Origin: Ariolimax columbianus
Taxonomy: Eukaryota; Mollusca; Gastropoda; Stylommatophora; Arionidae
Assembly (NCBI GenBank): GCA_036924085.1
Contig: JAVGWX010000007.1
Location: 105,314,117-105,378,116 of the forward strand
Direction of reading: 5' to 3'
Length of the DNA: 64,000 bases
The translations under genes and the position numbers were made by a program. Under the pieces are notes generated by a model. The model was not told the DNA's origin, ran no database searches, and saw only the letters and a program-made list of their open reading frames with translations. The first letter of the stretch is position 1. The number at the start of each line of letters is the position of its first letter. Positions 24,821-34,186 of the stretch are shown piece after piece.

Positions 24821-25116
24821 TCAACATGGAGAAAGACACCACATCCCTCAACATGGAGAAAGACACCACATCCCTCAACATGGAGAAAGACACCACATCC
24901 CTCAACATGGAGAAAGACACCACATCCCTCAACATGGAGAAAGACACCACATCCCTCAATATGGAGAAAGACACCACATCCCTCAACATGGAGAAAGACA
25001 CCACATCCCTCAACATGGAGAAAGACACCACATCCCTCAACATGGAGAAAGACACCACATCCCTCAATATGGAGAAAGACACCACATCCCTCAACATGGA
25101 GAAAGACACCACAAAA
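24821..25116. repeat. 27-bp in-frame array in the LINE B linker (11 copies)
   Basis: The unit contains tccctcaacatggagaaaga plus caccaca and encodes SLNMEKDTT. Copy A has the single-copy ancestor (SLNMDRDTS) at about 14785. Twenty-seven is nine codons, so the frame is unaffected. Variation is slight (two units have aatatgg), implying recent growth. Confidence 0.95.
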
Positions 25117-25180
25117 CTTTGGAGTCTGGTGAGGAGCCTAAATGAGGAGAACACCATCAGCCATGCAAAAACGGTACTTC

Positions 25181-25509
25181 AAGAGAGTGGCGAGACATAT
25201 ACAGGAAAAGTTGAAGAGAGTGGCGAGACATATACAGGAAAACTTGAAGAGCGTGGCGAGACATATACAGGAAAACTTGAAGAGAGTGGCGAGACATATA
25301 CAGGAAAACTTGAAGAGAGTGACGAGACATATACAGGAAAACTTGAAGAGAGTGGCGAGACATATACAGGAAAACTTGAAGAGAGTGGCGAGACATATAC
25401 AGGAAAACTTGAAGAGAGTGACGAGACATATACAGGAAAACTTGAAGAGAGTGGCGAGACATATACAGGAAAACTTGAAGAGAGTGGCGAGACATATACA
25501 GGAAAACAA
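25181..25509. repeat. 33-bp in-frame array in the LINE B linker (10 copies)
   Basis: The unit contains gagagtggcgagacatatac plus aggaaaacttgaa and encodes ESGETYTGKLE. Copy A has a single copy of this place (ENEKHHTGK). Two units read GACGAG (D) where the others have GGCGAG (G), and one has GAGCGT. Eleven codons per unit keep the frame. Confidence 0.95.
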
Positions 25510-25800
25510 GCAGCCAATCTCCTTGCCGCGGGTTTTGCAGAAGACACCAAAATAAACATGCCCAAGGTAAGAGTTAGAGAGGTGGAAAATGAACTAAAAA
25601 AGAGAAGAAAAAGGAAAGAAAACAATGAGGATGAAATAAACAAGCTTTTCAGTATCCAAGAATTGAATTGGGCAATAGGAAAACTTAAGATGAAAAAGGC
25701 ACCTGGGCCCGACACAATAACAAATGAAATGATTTCACACTTGGGACCAATAGGCAGACAGCGATTCCTGGACCTGATAAACCAATCGTGGACTTAAGGA

Positions 25801-27281
25801 TTGTTCCCAAAAGAATGGAAGGAGGCAGAAATAATCCCAATCCCCAAAAAGGGAAAACCAAAAGAAAACAAAACAAGCTACCGTCCAATCAGCCTCCTTA
25901 GCTGTCTGGGAAAGACAATGGAAAGGTTAGTGAACAATTGGATGCTAACTTTCCTTGAGAAAAACAAAATCCTGGACGAGTGCCAGTCTGGCTAAAGAAA
26001 ATACAGGAGTACCGACGACCAGACCGCTTATCTGACCCAGGAAATCGAAGATGCTTTTCAGAGGAAATGCAAACTATTGGCCACCTTCTTTGACCTGACT
26101 AAAGGTTTTGACAAAGTCTGGAAGAAAGGACTTATGCTAAAATTAGCGGGCTGCGGAATAAGGGGGAAAATGCTTGACTGGATCAAAGACTACCTCCACT
26201 AACGATGTGCGAGAGTCAGACTGGATCAAAGACTGCCTCCACTCACGATGTGCGAGAGTCAGGTTGGAAGGACACAGGAGCAAAATGGTCAAACTGCATG
26301 AGGGGGTTCCCCAGGGAGAATCACTATCCCTACCTTGTTTATCCTCTTCATTAATGATCTGCCAAAACAGTTCAGACCACACATCCACAAGGCACTCCAC
26401 GCGGACGACCTGGCCATATGGACCCAGGCAGAAAACATTGGAACCGCAAAAGCAAGAATGCAGGAAGCAATTAATGCAGTAAAGAAATGGGCAGACTCAT
26501 GGGGTGTCACAATAAACAAAAGCAAGACCCTCTCAACACTCTTCTCGCTCTCTACAAAGTCAGAGCAGGTCGACCTATATTTAGAAAATAGCCTACTTCC
26601 TAGAGAAAACAATCCTACATACCTAGGAATGAGATTTGACAAAAGATTAACATGGGGCCCACACACAGAGGATACTCAAAAGAAGGCCACACTCAGACTA
26701 AGGCTGATGAAAAAACTGGCAGGGACAAACTGGGGCGCAGATGCAAACACAGTCAGACAGGTCTACACTGGATACGTACGGCCAACACTGGGATATGGCA
26801 TGGGGGCCTTTGCAACAGCGGCAAAGACCAACCTACAGAAAATAGACAAGGCACAGAATACCGGACTCAGAATTATTACCGGAGGTCTACGAAGCACCCC
26901 AATTAGACAACTGGAAGTGGTAGCAGGCCTCCAGAGCCTCGGTGAGAGCAGAGAAGGAAAAATACTAAACCTGACAGAAAAATACAAGCGTATGAATAAA
27001 CATCCAATGCAGGGAAAAGTCAATGAATTAACAAAAAACCGCATAAAAAGAACAAGCTTCAATCATCTACCAAAAGCCCTTACAGCCAGGAACAGTGACA
27101 TCATATCAAAATGTCCAACGACATGGGAAATGATACAAGTATATGAAAATACAGACCAACAGCCCAACTTCACTGTGGAAGCGAAAATACCAGGTATCGA
27201 TAGAAAGGGGGAAGAATCAGACCATGCATTGAGAGAGAAAATCCTAAAGCATATTGGAGACGCCTATCCTCAACCCACGTG
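25801..27281 (+). pseudogene. LINE B reverse transcriptase and post-RT region
   Basis: This RT would copy LINE RNA at the nicked target. Visible motifs are PKEWKEAEIIPIPKKGK, SYRPISLLSCLGKTMERLV, palm A FFDLTKGFDKVW (about 26089), GVPQGES (about 26300) and palm C HADDLAIW (26398), so the three catalytic aspartates are present. Then come PTYLGMRFDKRLTWG, VRPTLGYGMGAF and GLRIITGG. Stops at about 25993 and 26200, a 43-bp tandem duplication at 26176 and a frameshift at about 26325 inactivate it. The last part, 26335-27558, is open for 407 codons into RNase H. Confidence 0.9.
26176..26261 (+). repeat. 43-bp two-copy tandem duplication in LINE B RT
   Basis: The segment starting gactggatcaaagactacct is repeated once at offset 43 bp, with three or so differences. 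It covers the DWIKDYL motif after palm A and shifts the frame. It looks like the first step of array formation in the same element that carries four grown arrays. Confidence 0.92.
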
Positions 27282-28058
27282 GCCGCACGTCTACACAGAT
27301 GGATCATCAGAGGAAGCATTGAGGAAAGGAGGGGCGGGACTCGTCATACTTCTACAGGATGGAACCGTTATAGAAAAAGCAAGTGCTGCCGGGAAGCCCT
27401 CGACAAATCTAAGAACAGAGCAACAGGCAATAATTGAAGCAGTCAAACTATTGGATGAAAAGGGGTTAAAGGATAACAGAATAATGTTTTTGTACGACTG
27501 CATCAAATGTTGCAGGCCACACAAAGAGAACCACGAAATAGTATGGAAAGGGAACTGATATGCCAGCTAAACAATAAAATCACCCTCCAGTGGATCCCAA
27601 CTCACTGCGGCATACCTGGGAATGAATGGGTGGACAGGCTGGCCAGGGAGGGAAGACAGAGAGAACAATTCACCCACCCAGTGTCACTGCCAGAAGTCAA
27701 GGCAAACATCAAAAAAAAATATAAACAACAGTAGCTAGAGAGAACAAACAGTAAATACCCACAGGACCCAATCAATAGACTAAATAGGAAACAGTATACC
27801 ACAATTTTTCGCCTCAGAACAGGTCATTGCAGACTAAATGCACACATGCATAAAATGAACGCAGCACAGACGGCACAATGAACATGTCAGAGAGGACCCA
27901 AGACTCCAGAACACATCCTGCAAACATGTCCACTGCACCAAGACTCCCGTGAGAAGACCTGGCCCGAGGAAAGAAACATACAAGACAAACTGTGGGGAAC
28001 CATTGAGGACCTGCGACTGACGTGTCACTTCATGGAGGCAGCCCATCTGGTGGCATAA
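27282..28058 (+). pseudogene. LINE B RNase H and C-terminal zinc-like region
   Basis: RNase H removes the RNA strand after first-strand synthesis. VYTDGSSEEALRKGGAG (27288) holds the first aspartate, RTEQQAIIEAVKLL the glutamate, and FLYDC stands at the usual TDC position. A frameshift at about 27510 leads to HCGIPGNEWVDRLAREG (27604) with the last aspartate. A stop at about 27735 precedes RLRTGHCRLNAHMHKM and CQRGPKTPEHILQTCPLH (27884-27946), the cysteine/histidine-rich 3' motif of such LINEs. It ends KLWGTIEDLRLTCHFMEAA before a stop at about 28056. Confidence 0.88.
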
Positions 28059-28348
28059 AACGAGCATACAAAACCGAACTCAAATGAAAAGAAGAAGAAG
28101 GACACTATGCCAAGGTCACTCACCGTCCCAACAAAGGAAAACGGGGTGGGGGAAAGAATATTTAGTCCAGGTAGACGCTGACCACTGGCATTCCGATTTG
28201 GGTAGTGGGGGATGAGTGACAGACAGGTGGGCAGCAGAGAGCTTGCTGCGATATTTGAGTGACAGGTGTTCAGAGTAATTTGTTCCAATAACAACTGAAT
28301 AGGGCCATCCCCCAGAGATCCATTGGTCAACTCTGATACTGCTTGAGA

Positions 28349-28357
28349 CTATAAAAT
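28349..28357 (+). promoter_or_regulatory. TATA box in LTR
   Basis: The motif ctataaaat is conserved in position with ctatataat in the sister LTR (minus strand, about 53875-53883). Conservation between two diverged copies supports a promoter role in the parent element. Confidence 0.55.
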
Positions 28358-28660
28358 ACTAGACAAAGTTTAGCTCAAGCAGGCTGGCCATGGAGAGGGG
28401 GATGAGAGCGAGAGATAGAATTTAGATAGGAGTCTGTTTAGCTCACCGATTTGATAGAGAAGCGATTGATAGACTGTTGTACGAATGTTAGAGATAGAAC
28501 AGGATCGATAAAACAGCATACGCCATTGAGTCGGGGCCAGTCGCTCAAATAGGTGTGTGTGGGCGTTTTGTATCTAGAGGTAATCTGAATGTGTGTTGTA
28601 CGCAGGACACCTATGAACGAGCTATGTCCTGACGAGTTAAGCGAGTGTGTAGATCAACTA

Positions 28661-28830
28661 GATGAGATCTAGATGTGTGTGTGGTGTGTGTAGACACCGA
28701 GGGAACGAGGTATGTTCTAGAGTTGTGCAAGTGTACAGCTGTGTCTAGGAGAGATCTAGATGTGTGTGTGGTGTGTGTAGACACAGAGGGAACGATGTAT
28801 GTTTCAGAGCGTGTGTATACGCAGATCGAC
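28661..28830 (+). repeat. About 100-bp imperfect duplication in the LTR
   Basis: The stretch gatctagatgtgtgtgtggt followed by gtgtgtagacac and gagggaacga occurs twice, near 28667 and 28751, rich in GT. Confidence 0.75.
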
Positions 28831-29108
28831 TGAGTTGAGAGATCATATGTGAGTATACGTGGGATATATTGAATGTATTATGTCCAGATCACCCGCCTGA
28901 GGGGATCTGAGAGGGGTGTGTGATGTGTGTACGGCAATAGAACTGGGTTTTGATAGTTGGGAATTCCATCAATAGCTAATGTTTAAAATTTCCGCTTTAG
29001 TTAATATTTATATTAACATATACATACTTAAGAATATTTAGTTAAGATATTTCTTGTTTTGTGTTGTAATTTCATTGCACTCACTTTAATAGTGTAAGAT
29101 TATGATAT

Positions 29109-29114
29109 AATAAA
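29109..29114 (+). terminator. Polyadenylation signal AATAAA in LTR
   Basis: AATAAA is followed by a conserved block (tgccacctgctg). The same hexamer and block occur in the sister LTR (minus strand, 53157-53162). This fits the R region of an LTR. Confidence 0.55.
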
Positions 29115-29228
29115 TATGCCACCTGCTGTGTGCTATGTCATTTGTTGTGTGAGGTCATGAATGTTGTGGTTGAGTGGGGTAACATTTTAGTTAGAATAAA
29201 CCTAGTGTAAACAGTGGGATCTGCTACA

Positions 29229-29500
29229 ATGACACCAACAGCCAAGGTGACACTAACCTGGGAGTAGATGACACCTTTTGTGTACAAGAACTGCACACTG
29301 GCTGTCCAACACCATAACCTCCGACAGACGGCCGAGGACGTGTGGGCAGACAGAGGTAACTGCGTTTGGTCGAGCCCAAGGGACATCACTCTTGTCTGCT
29401 GAAGCATCCTGACCAGATATTGTGTCTGCCATATTCAGACCAGTTTGTCTCACAATGTCAAGGTTGTTGGCCAGGTCCGCTTCCTATCTCAATCTGAAGA
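29229..29500. other. Unassigned stretch after the LTR
   Basis: No primer-binding site or gag sequence follows the LTR end, so it is probably solo or a 3' LTR. Short open frames on the minus strand show no recognisable motif. Confidence 0.4.
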
Positions 29501-30800
29501 CAACAAATCTATGGGTTATACCTGAGTTACACCTGACTTACACATTACACCTGAATTATACCTTACACCTGAATTACACCTTACACCAGACTTACACCTG
29601 AATTACATCAGACTTATACCCACTACACTTATACCCACTAGACTTACACCTGAATTACACTGACTAGACTTACACCCACTAGACTTACACCCACTAGTCT
29701 TACACCTGAGTTACACCCACTAGACTTACACCTCACTTACACCCACCTCACTTACAGCCATTAGACTTACACCTCACTTACAGCCACTAGACTTACACCT
29801 GAATTACACTGACTAGACTTACACCCACTAGACTTAGACCTGAGTTACACCCACTACACTTACACCCACTATACTTACACCTGAATTACACTGACTACAC
29901 TTACACCCACAAGACTTACACCCACTAGTCTTACACCTGAGTTACACTCACTAGACTTACACCTGACTTACACCCACCTGACTTACACCCACCTGACTTA
30001 CACCTGACTTACACCCACTAGACTTTCACCTGACTTACACCCACTAGACTTTCACCTGACTTACGCCCACCTGACTTACACCCACTAGTCTTACACCTGA
30101 ATTACACTGACTAGACTTACACCCACTAGTCTTACACCCACTAGACTTACACCTGAGTTACACCCACCTGACTTACACCCACTAGACTTACACCTGACTT
30201 ACACCCACCTGACTTACAGCCACTAGACTTACACCTGACTTACAGCCACTAGACTTACACCCGACTTACACCCACCTGACTTACAGCCACTAGACTTACA
30301 CCTGACACAGCCACTAGACTTACACCTGACTTACAGCCACTAGACTTACACTTGACTTACACCCACTAGACTTACACCTGATTTGCACAAACTAGTCTTA
30401 CACCTGACTTACACCCACTTTACACCTGACTTACACCCACAAGACTTACACCTGACTTACACCCACTAGACTTACACCCACAAGACTTACACCCAGAAGA
30501 CATACACCTACTAGACCTCACCTGACTTACACCCACTAGACTTACACCCACAAGACTTACACCCAGAAGATGTACACCTACTAGACCTCACCTGACTTAC
30601 ACCTACTAGACCTCACCTGACTTACAGCCACTAGACTTACACCCACAAGACTTACACCCAGAAGACGTACACCTACTAGACCTCACCTGACTTACACCTA
30701 CTAGACCTCACCTGACTTACACCTACTAGACCTCACCTGACTTACACCTGACTTACACCTACTAGACCTCACCTGACTTACACCTACTAGACCTATATCC
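29500..30800. repeat. Degenerate CA/CT-rich array with mixed short units
   Basis: The building blocks gacttacacccacta, gacttacacctga and gaattacac are mixed irregularly, with effective periods from about 12 to 26 bp. The right part (30480-30790) uses a longer composite with tactagacctcacc. The divergence suggests an older array than its neighbours. Confidence 0.9.
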
Positions 30801-30822
30801 AATTGCTCATGTCTGATTTCAA

Positions 30823-30895
30823 TTACAGCACATTCATGACTTACAGCACATTCATGACTTACAGCATATTCATGACTTACAGCACATTCATAGTC
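30823..30895. repeat. 18-bp array (4 copies)
   Basis: The unit acagcacattcatgactt is repeated four times with one variant (acagcatatt). Confidence 0.85.
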
Positions 30896-30979
30896 CAGGT
30901 CCTATTACAACATAAGAAACTATCCATCCAGATCACACGTCATCAATCAACTTTTCTCCCCACCTTTAAAATATGTGTA

Positions 30980-31060
30980 CCAGCCATAAACTTGTATACA
31001 ACTCATAAACTTGTGTACAACTCAAACATATGTACAGCTCGTAAACATGTGTACGACTCG
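30980..31060. repeat. About 19-bp degenerate array (4-5 copies)
   Basis: Related units read cataaacttgtatacaactc and cgtaaacatgtgtacgactc, in which the last base groups differ. It is short and diverged. Confidence 0.7.
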
Positions 31061-31525
31061 TATAATCCTCCTCATTGGTTGTCTGTATAAGTATGTATCT
31101 TTACATGTGGGCCAGAATGTGATGCACAATTTGCTGATTAATTTATTCTGCCATGGCGTTGCAACGAATACTATTTACACATAAGGGCAAATCATGAATG
31201 CAAACAAACCAGATGAGCAGGGTAGACATGACTTGAGTGACATGCACATTAGATTTGGAGGTTAACCTGTGCCTAGCAACTGACGGCTGCATCCCAGTGT
31301 TATGAAATGATGGTGTCAGTCTGATACTTTTTAATCAGACATCTAATCGTCCTCTTTTTGGATATGTGCCAGGTGGATTGGTACAGCCAACCTTGTCCCT
31401 CCATAACTGCATGTCCGCAGTCGCGTGTACCAATTGTGTTGCTGATTCTCTTTCATAGCATGATGCTGAGCTGTTCGGTACCTTCTCTTTCTGTCACCCT
31501 CTCCTTTAGTCAGTCATTTTCTTCT
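31061..31525. other. Unassigned non-repetitive sequence
   Basis: Roughly 0.46 kb without tandem structure. No conserved coding motif, RNA gene or transposon end was recognised on either strand. Confidence 0.4.
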
Positions 31526-31700
31526 TCCTCGTTCGTTCTCAATCTCCATCTACAAAGCCCTGAACGTTCTCAATCTCCCGCAACCAAGCCCTGAAAATTG
31601 GCTTTACAAGCAGCAGGATGAAGTCCAGAGAACGGAATGTGTTGTCATAGTTCACAGCTTGCCTGCAATGTTTGTACCTTTCAGTACAACACATTCGACT
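31526..31700 (-). mobile_element. Short interspersed repeat, copy 1
   Basis: The stretch is similar to 32425-32585: gttctcaatctcc, accaagccctgaa, agcaggatg, agtccagagaa, cagcttg and ttgtacctttc correspond in order. Within copy 1 the opening piece (ttctcaatctcc to aagccctgaa) is itself duplicated. Read on the minus strand the element ends near AAG/GAAGAAG triplets, like the tail of the I-group LINEs here. It could be a SINE or a LINE 3' end; I cannot tell which. Confidence 0.6.
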
Positions 31701-31828
31701 TTAGCATGGAATTTTGTGGGTATCAGGTTAGCCTTCCCTCTTCGATCCCTTCTCCGTAGCCAGTCTGCCCTGTTGCAGCCTGTTATCCAGGATCACCGCA
31801 TGAGGTGGAGAAGGACCATTGAAGCTCT

Positions 31829-32125
31829 GGTTCGCTGCCCCTGACACTAGCAGTCAGCTCTGGGCCGCTGCCCCTGATGCTAGCAGTCAGCTCTGGTTCT
31901 CTGCCCCTGATGCTAGCAGTCAGCTCTGGTTCGCTGCCCCTGATGCTAGCAGTCAGCTCTGGGCCGCTGCCCCTGATGCTAGCAGTCAGCTCTGGGCCGC
32001 TGCCCCTGATGCTAGCAGTCAGCTCTGGGCCGCTGCCCCTGATGCTAGCAGTCAGCTCTGGTTCGCTGCCCCTGATGCTAGCAGTCAGCTCTGGGTCACT
32101 GCCCCTGACACTAGAAGTCAGCTTT
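31829..32125. repeat. 33-bp minisatellite (9 copies)
   Basis: The unit contains cagtcagctctgggccgctg plus cccctgatgctag, alternating between tgggccgctg, tggttcgctg and tggttctctg. As 33 is a multiple of three, open frames occur on both strands. Confidence 0.95.
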
Positions 32126-32139
32126 TGTTCGCTCAAGAA

Positions 32140-32423
32140 TCTATTTCCTCCCTTCTCATGTCGATCTCGCATCTTCTCATGTCTCTCCCTTCTAATCTCT
32201 CCCTTCTCATCTCTATCTCCCCTCTTCTCATATCTATCTCCCCTCTTTTCATGTCTATCTCCCCTCTTCTCATATCTATCTCCCCTCTTTTCATGTCTAT
32301 CTCCTTTGTCATGTCTATCTCCCCTCTTCTCATATCTATCTCCCCTCTTTTCATGTCTATCTCCCTTGTCATGTCTATCTCCCCTCTTCTCATATCTATC
32401 TCCCCTCTTCTCATGTCTTCTTC
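32140..32423. repeat. 21-bp polypyrimidine array, first block
   Basis: The units are tctatctcccctcttctcat plus one base (a or g), nearly free of purines on the plus strand. It is separated from the larger block by the second interspersed repeat. Confidence 0.93.
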
Positions 32424-32424
32424 T

Positions 32425-32585
32425 TCTTCTTCTGCGTTTGTTCTCAATTTCCTGCTACCAAGCCCTGAACAGGGTTTCGCAAGTAGCAGGATGTAGTCCA
32501 GAGAATGAAATGCGTTGTGTAGCTAGTTTACAGCTTGACTGCGATATTTGCAACTTTCGGTCCGATACATCCGTCTTCGGCGGGT
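32425..32585 (-). mobile_element. Short interspersed repeat, copy 2, with (AAG)n tail
   Basis: Homologous to 31526-31700. On the minus strand it runs from ccgccgaagacggatgtatc through agctgtaaactagctacaca to a (GAA)n run at 32421-32437. The triplet tail at the 3' side suggests retroposition. It splits the polypyrimidine array, so it either inserted into it or the array grew on both sides. Confidence 0.65.
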
Positions 32586-33826
32586 TCTCATGTCTATCTT
32601 CCATGTCATGTCTATCTCCCCTCTTCTCATGTCTATCTACCCTCTTCTCATGTTTCTCCCTTCTAATCTCTTCCATCTCATATCTATCTCCCCTCTTCTC
32701 ATGTCTATCTCCTCTCTTCTGATATCTATCCCCCCTCTTCTGATATCTATCTCCCCTCTTCTCATGTCTATCTCCCCTCTTCTCATATCTCCCCTCTTCT
32801 CATGTCTATCTCCCCTCTTCTGATATCTATCTCCCCCCTTCTCATGTCTATCTCCCCTCTTCTGATATCTATCCCCCCTCATCTCATATCTATCTCACCT
32901 CTTCTCATGTCTATCTCCCCTCTTCTCATATCTATCTCCCCTCTTCTCATGTCTATCTCCCCTCTTCTCATATCTATCTCCCCTCTTCTCATATCTCCCC
33001 TCTTCTCATATCTATCTCCCCTCTTCTCATGTCTATCTCCCCTCTTCTCATATCTATCTCCCCTCTTCTCATATCTATCTCCCCTCTTCTCATATCTCCC
33101 CTCTTCTCATATATATCTCCCCTCTTCTCATATTTCCCCTCTTCTCATATCTATCTCCCCTCTTCTCATGTCTATCTCCCCTCTTCTCATATCTCCCCTC
33201 TTCTCATTTCTATCTCCCCTCTTCTCATATCTATCTCCCCTCTTCTCATGTCTATCTCCCCTCTTCTCATATCTATCTCCCCTCTTCTCATGTCATTTCA
33301 CCTTCTCATATCTATCTCCCCTCTTCTCATGACTGTTTCCCCTCTTCTCATGTCTATCTCCCCTCTTCTCATGTCTATCTCCCCTCTTCTCATGTCTATC
33401 TCCCCTCTTCTCATGTCTATCTCCCCTCTTCTCATGTCTATCTCCCCTCTTCTCATGTCTATCTCCCCTCTTCTCATGTCTATCTCCCCTCTTCTCATGT
33501 CTATCTCCCCTCTTCTCATGTCTATCTCCCCTCTTCTCATGTCTATCTCCCCTCTTCTCATGTCTATCTCCCCTCTTCTCATGTCTATCTCCCCTCTTCT
33601 CATGTCTATCTCCCCTCTTCTCATGTCTATCTCCCCTCTTCTCATGTCATTTCACCTTCTCATATCTATCTCCCCTCTTCTCATGACTGTTTCCCCTCTT
33701 CTCATGTCTATCTCCCCTCTTCTCATGACTGTTTCCCCTCTTCTCATGTCTATCTCCCCTCTTCTCATGTCTATCTCCCCTCTTGTCATGTCTATCTCAC
33801 CTCTTCTCTCTTCTCATGAGTATCTG
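32586..33826. repeat. 21-bp homopyrimidine minisatellite, second block
   Basis: About 58 units of tctatctcccctcttctcat plus a or g. Between 33340 and 33640 the units are nearly identical. A sub-block with the rarer elements tcatttcacc and gactgtttcc near 33290-33355 recurs at 33645-33740, so a duplication of about 355 bp exists. The plus strand is almost all C and T. Twenty-one is a multiple of three, so both strands show repeat-driven open frames, which are not genes. Confidence 0.95.
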
Positions 33827-34061
33827 CTCTCTAACTGAACTTTATTATACTGGTCTAGAAGGTTCTACAGAGTCTGTATGCAACCAACTTATTCCACAAC
33901 ACCAATACTAAAAATGACTGATCATGCAATCTATTTTTGAATGCATTAACTAACCCTGCTTCCATTACATCTTGGCGCAATGCATTCCAAGCATTGACCA
34001 CTCTCAGAATTTAAAAAATATTTCTCAATATATAATCTGGACCTGTTTAAAAAAAATTAGA

Positions 34062-34125
34062 AGCTGTGCCCTCTTGATGTTGCAGTCGGTTGTAGCTGTG
34101 CCCTCTTGATGTTGCAGTCGGTTGA
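34062..34125 (-). repeat. 32-bp two-copy duplication in the CR1/L2-like 3' end
   Basis: The stretch agctgtgccctcttgatgtt continues for 12 more bases and is repeated once at offset 32 bp. It covers the TATSRGHS-like motif before the conserved RVVNAWN, whose single-copy form is seen in the plus-strand copy at about 50130 (TRIRGHS). Confidence 0.88.
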
Positions 34126-34186
34126 ACTTTTGACAAACTTCTTATAGTCGAATTGATCCTTTCCATTGATTCATTTAAAAACCTGT

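Larger units (their letters stand above)
24641..25800 (+). pseudogene. LINE B linker and RT entry, frame kept through two arrays
   Basis: One open frame of 363 codons (24706-25797) runs from the linker through both in-frame arrays to the RT entry. It reads KGWQNKIESLNMEKDT (array), KLWSLVRSLNEEN, ESGETYTGK (array), QAANLLAAGFAED, then ELNWAIGKLKMKKAPGPDT and ITNEMI, and ends at SWT followed by TAA at 25795. Sequence beyond the stop continues in frame as GLFPKEWKEAEIIPIPKKGK, so the stop is a point lesion. The arrays add about 20 repeated peptides without breaking the frame. Confidence 0.88.
21334..28106 (+). mobile_element. LINE copy B, I-group-like, nearly full domain set with four internal arrays
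   Basis: Domains appear in the normal order: AP-endonuclease (IAQWNAEG, CIQETHL, GDFNSHSPSWG, GSDHKP), linker (IPQGRRQNYKPFW), RT (KKAPGPDTITNEM, SYRPISLLS, FFDLTKGFDKVW, GVPQGES, HADDLAIW), RNase H (VYTDGSS, HCGIPGNEWVDRLARE), a C/H-rich segment (PEHILQTCPLH) and a tail gaagaagaagg at about 28091. The 6.8-kb length is swollen by arrays at 21600-24010, 24231-24358, 24821-25116 and 25181-25509. Several stops and frameshifts make it inactive. Confidence 0.9.
28108..29228 (+). mobile_element. LTR, about 1.1 kb, directly downstream of LINE B
   Basis: This is a degenerate relative of the LTR at 53043-54159 in the opposite orientation. Shared stretches include gagtgacaggtgttcagagt, ttccaataacaact, ctgcttgagactata, tactagacaaagttta, the gatcacccgcctgagggga region, cattgcactcacttta and ctgctaca at the right end. 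A TATA box at about 28350 and AATAAA at 29109 are in the right order for U3 and R. The left end (tgccaagg) is degenerate and the boundary is approximate. The pentamer gacac occurs just outside both ends (28101 and 29231), a possible target duplication. Confidence 0.75.

Noticed and set aside
33029..33838. Repetitive frames in the polypyrimidine tract, including a minus frame of MRRGEID repeats resembling a charged helical protein
   Set aside because: The 21-bp unit is a multiple of three and stop-free on both strands. The pattern is fully explained by the DNA repeat.
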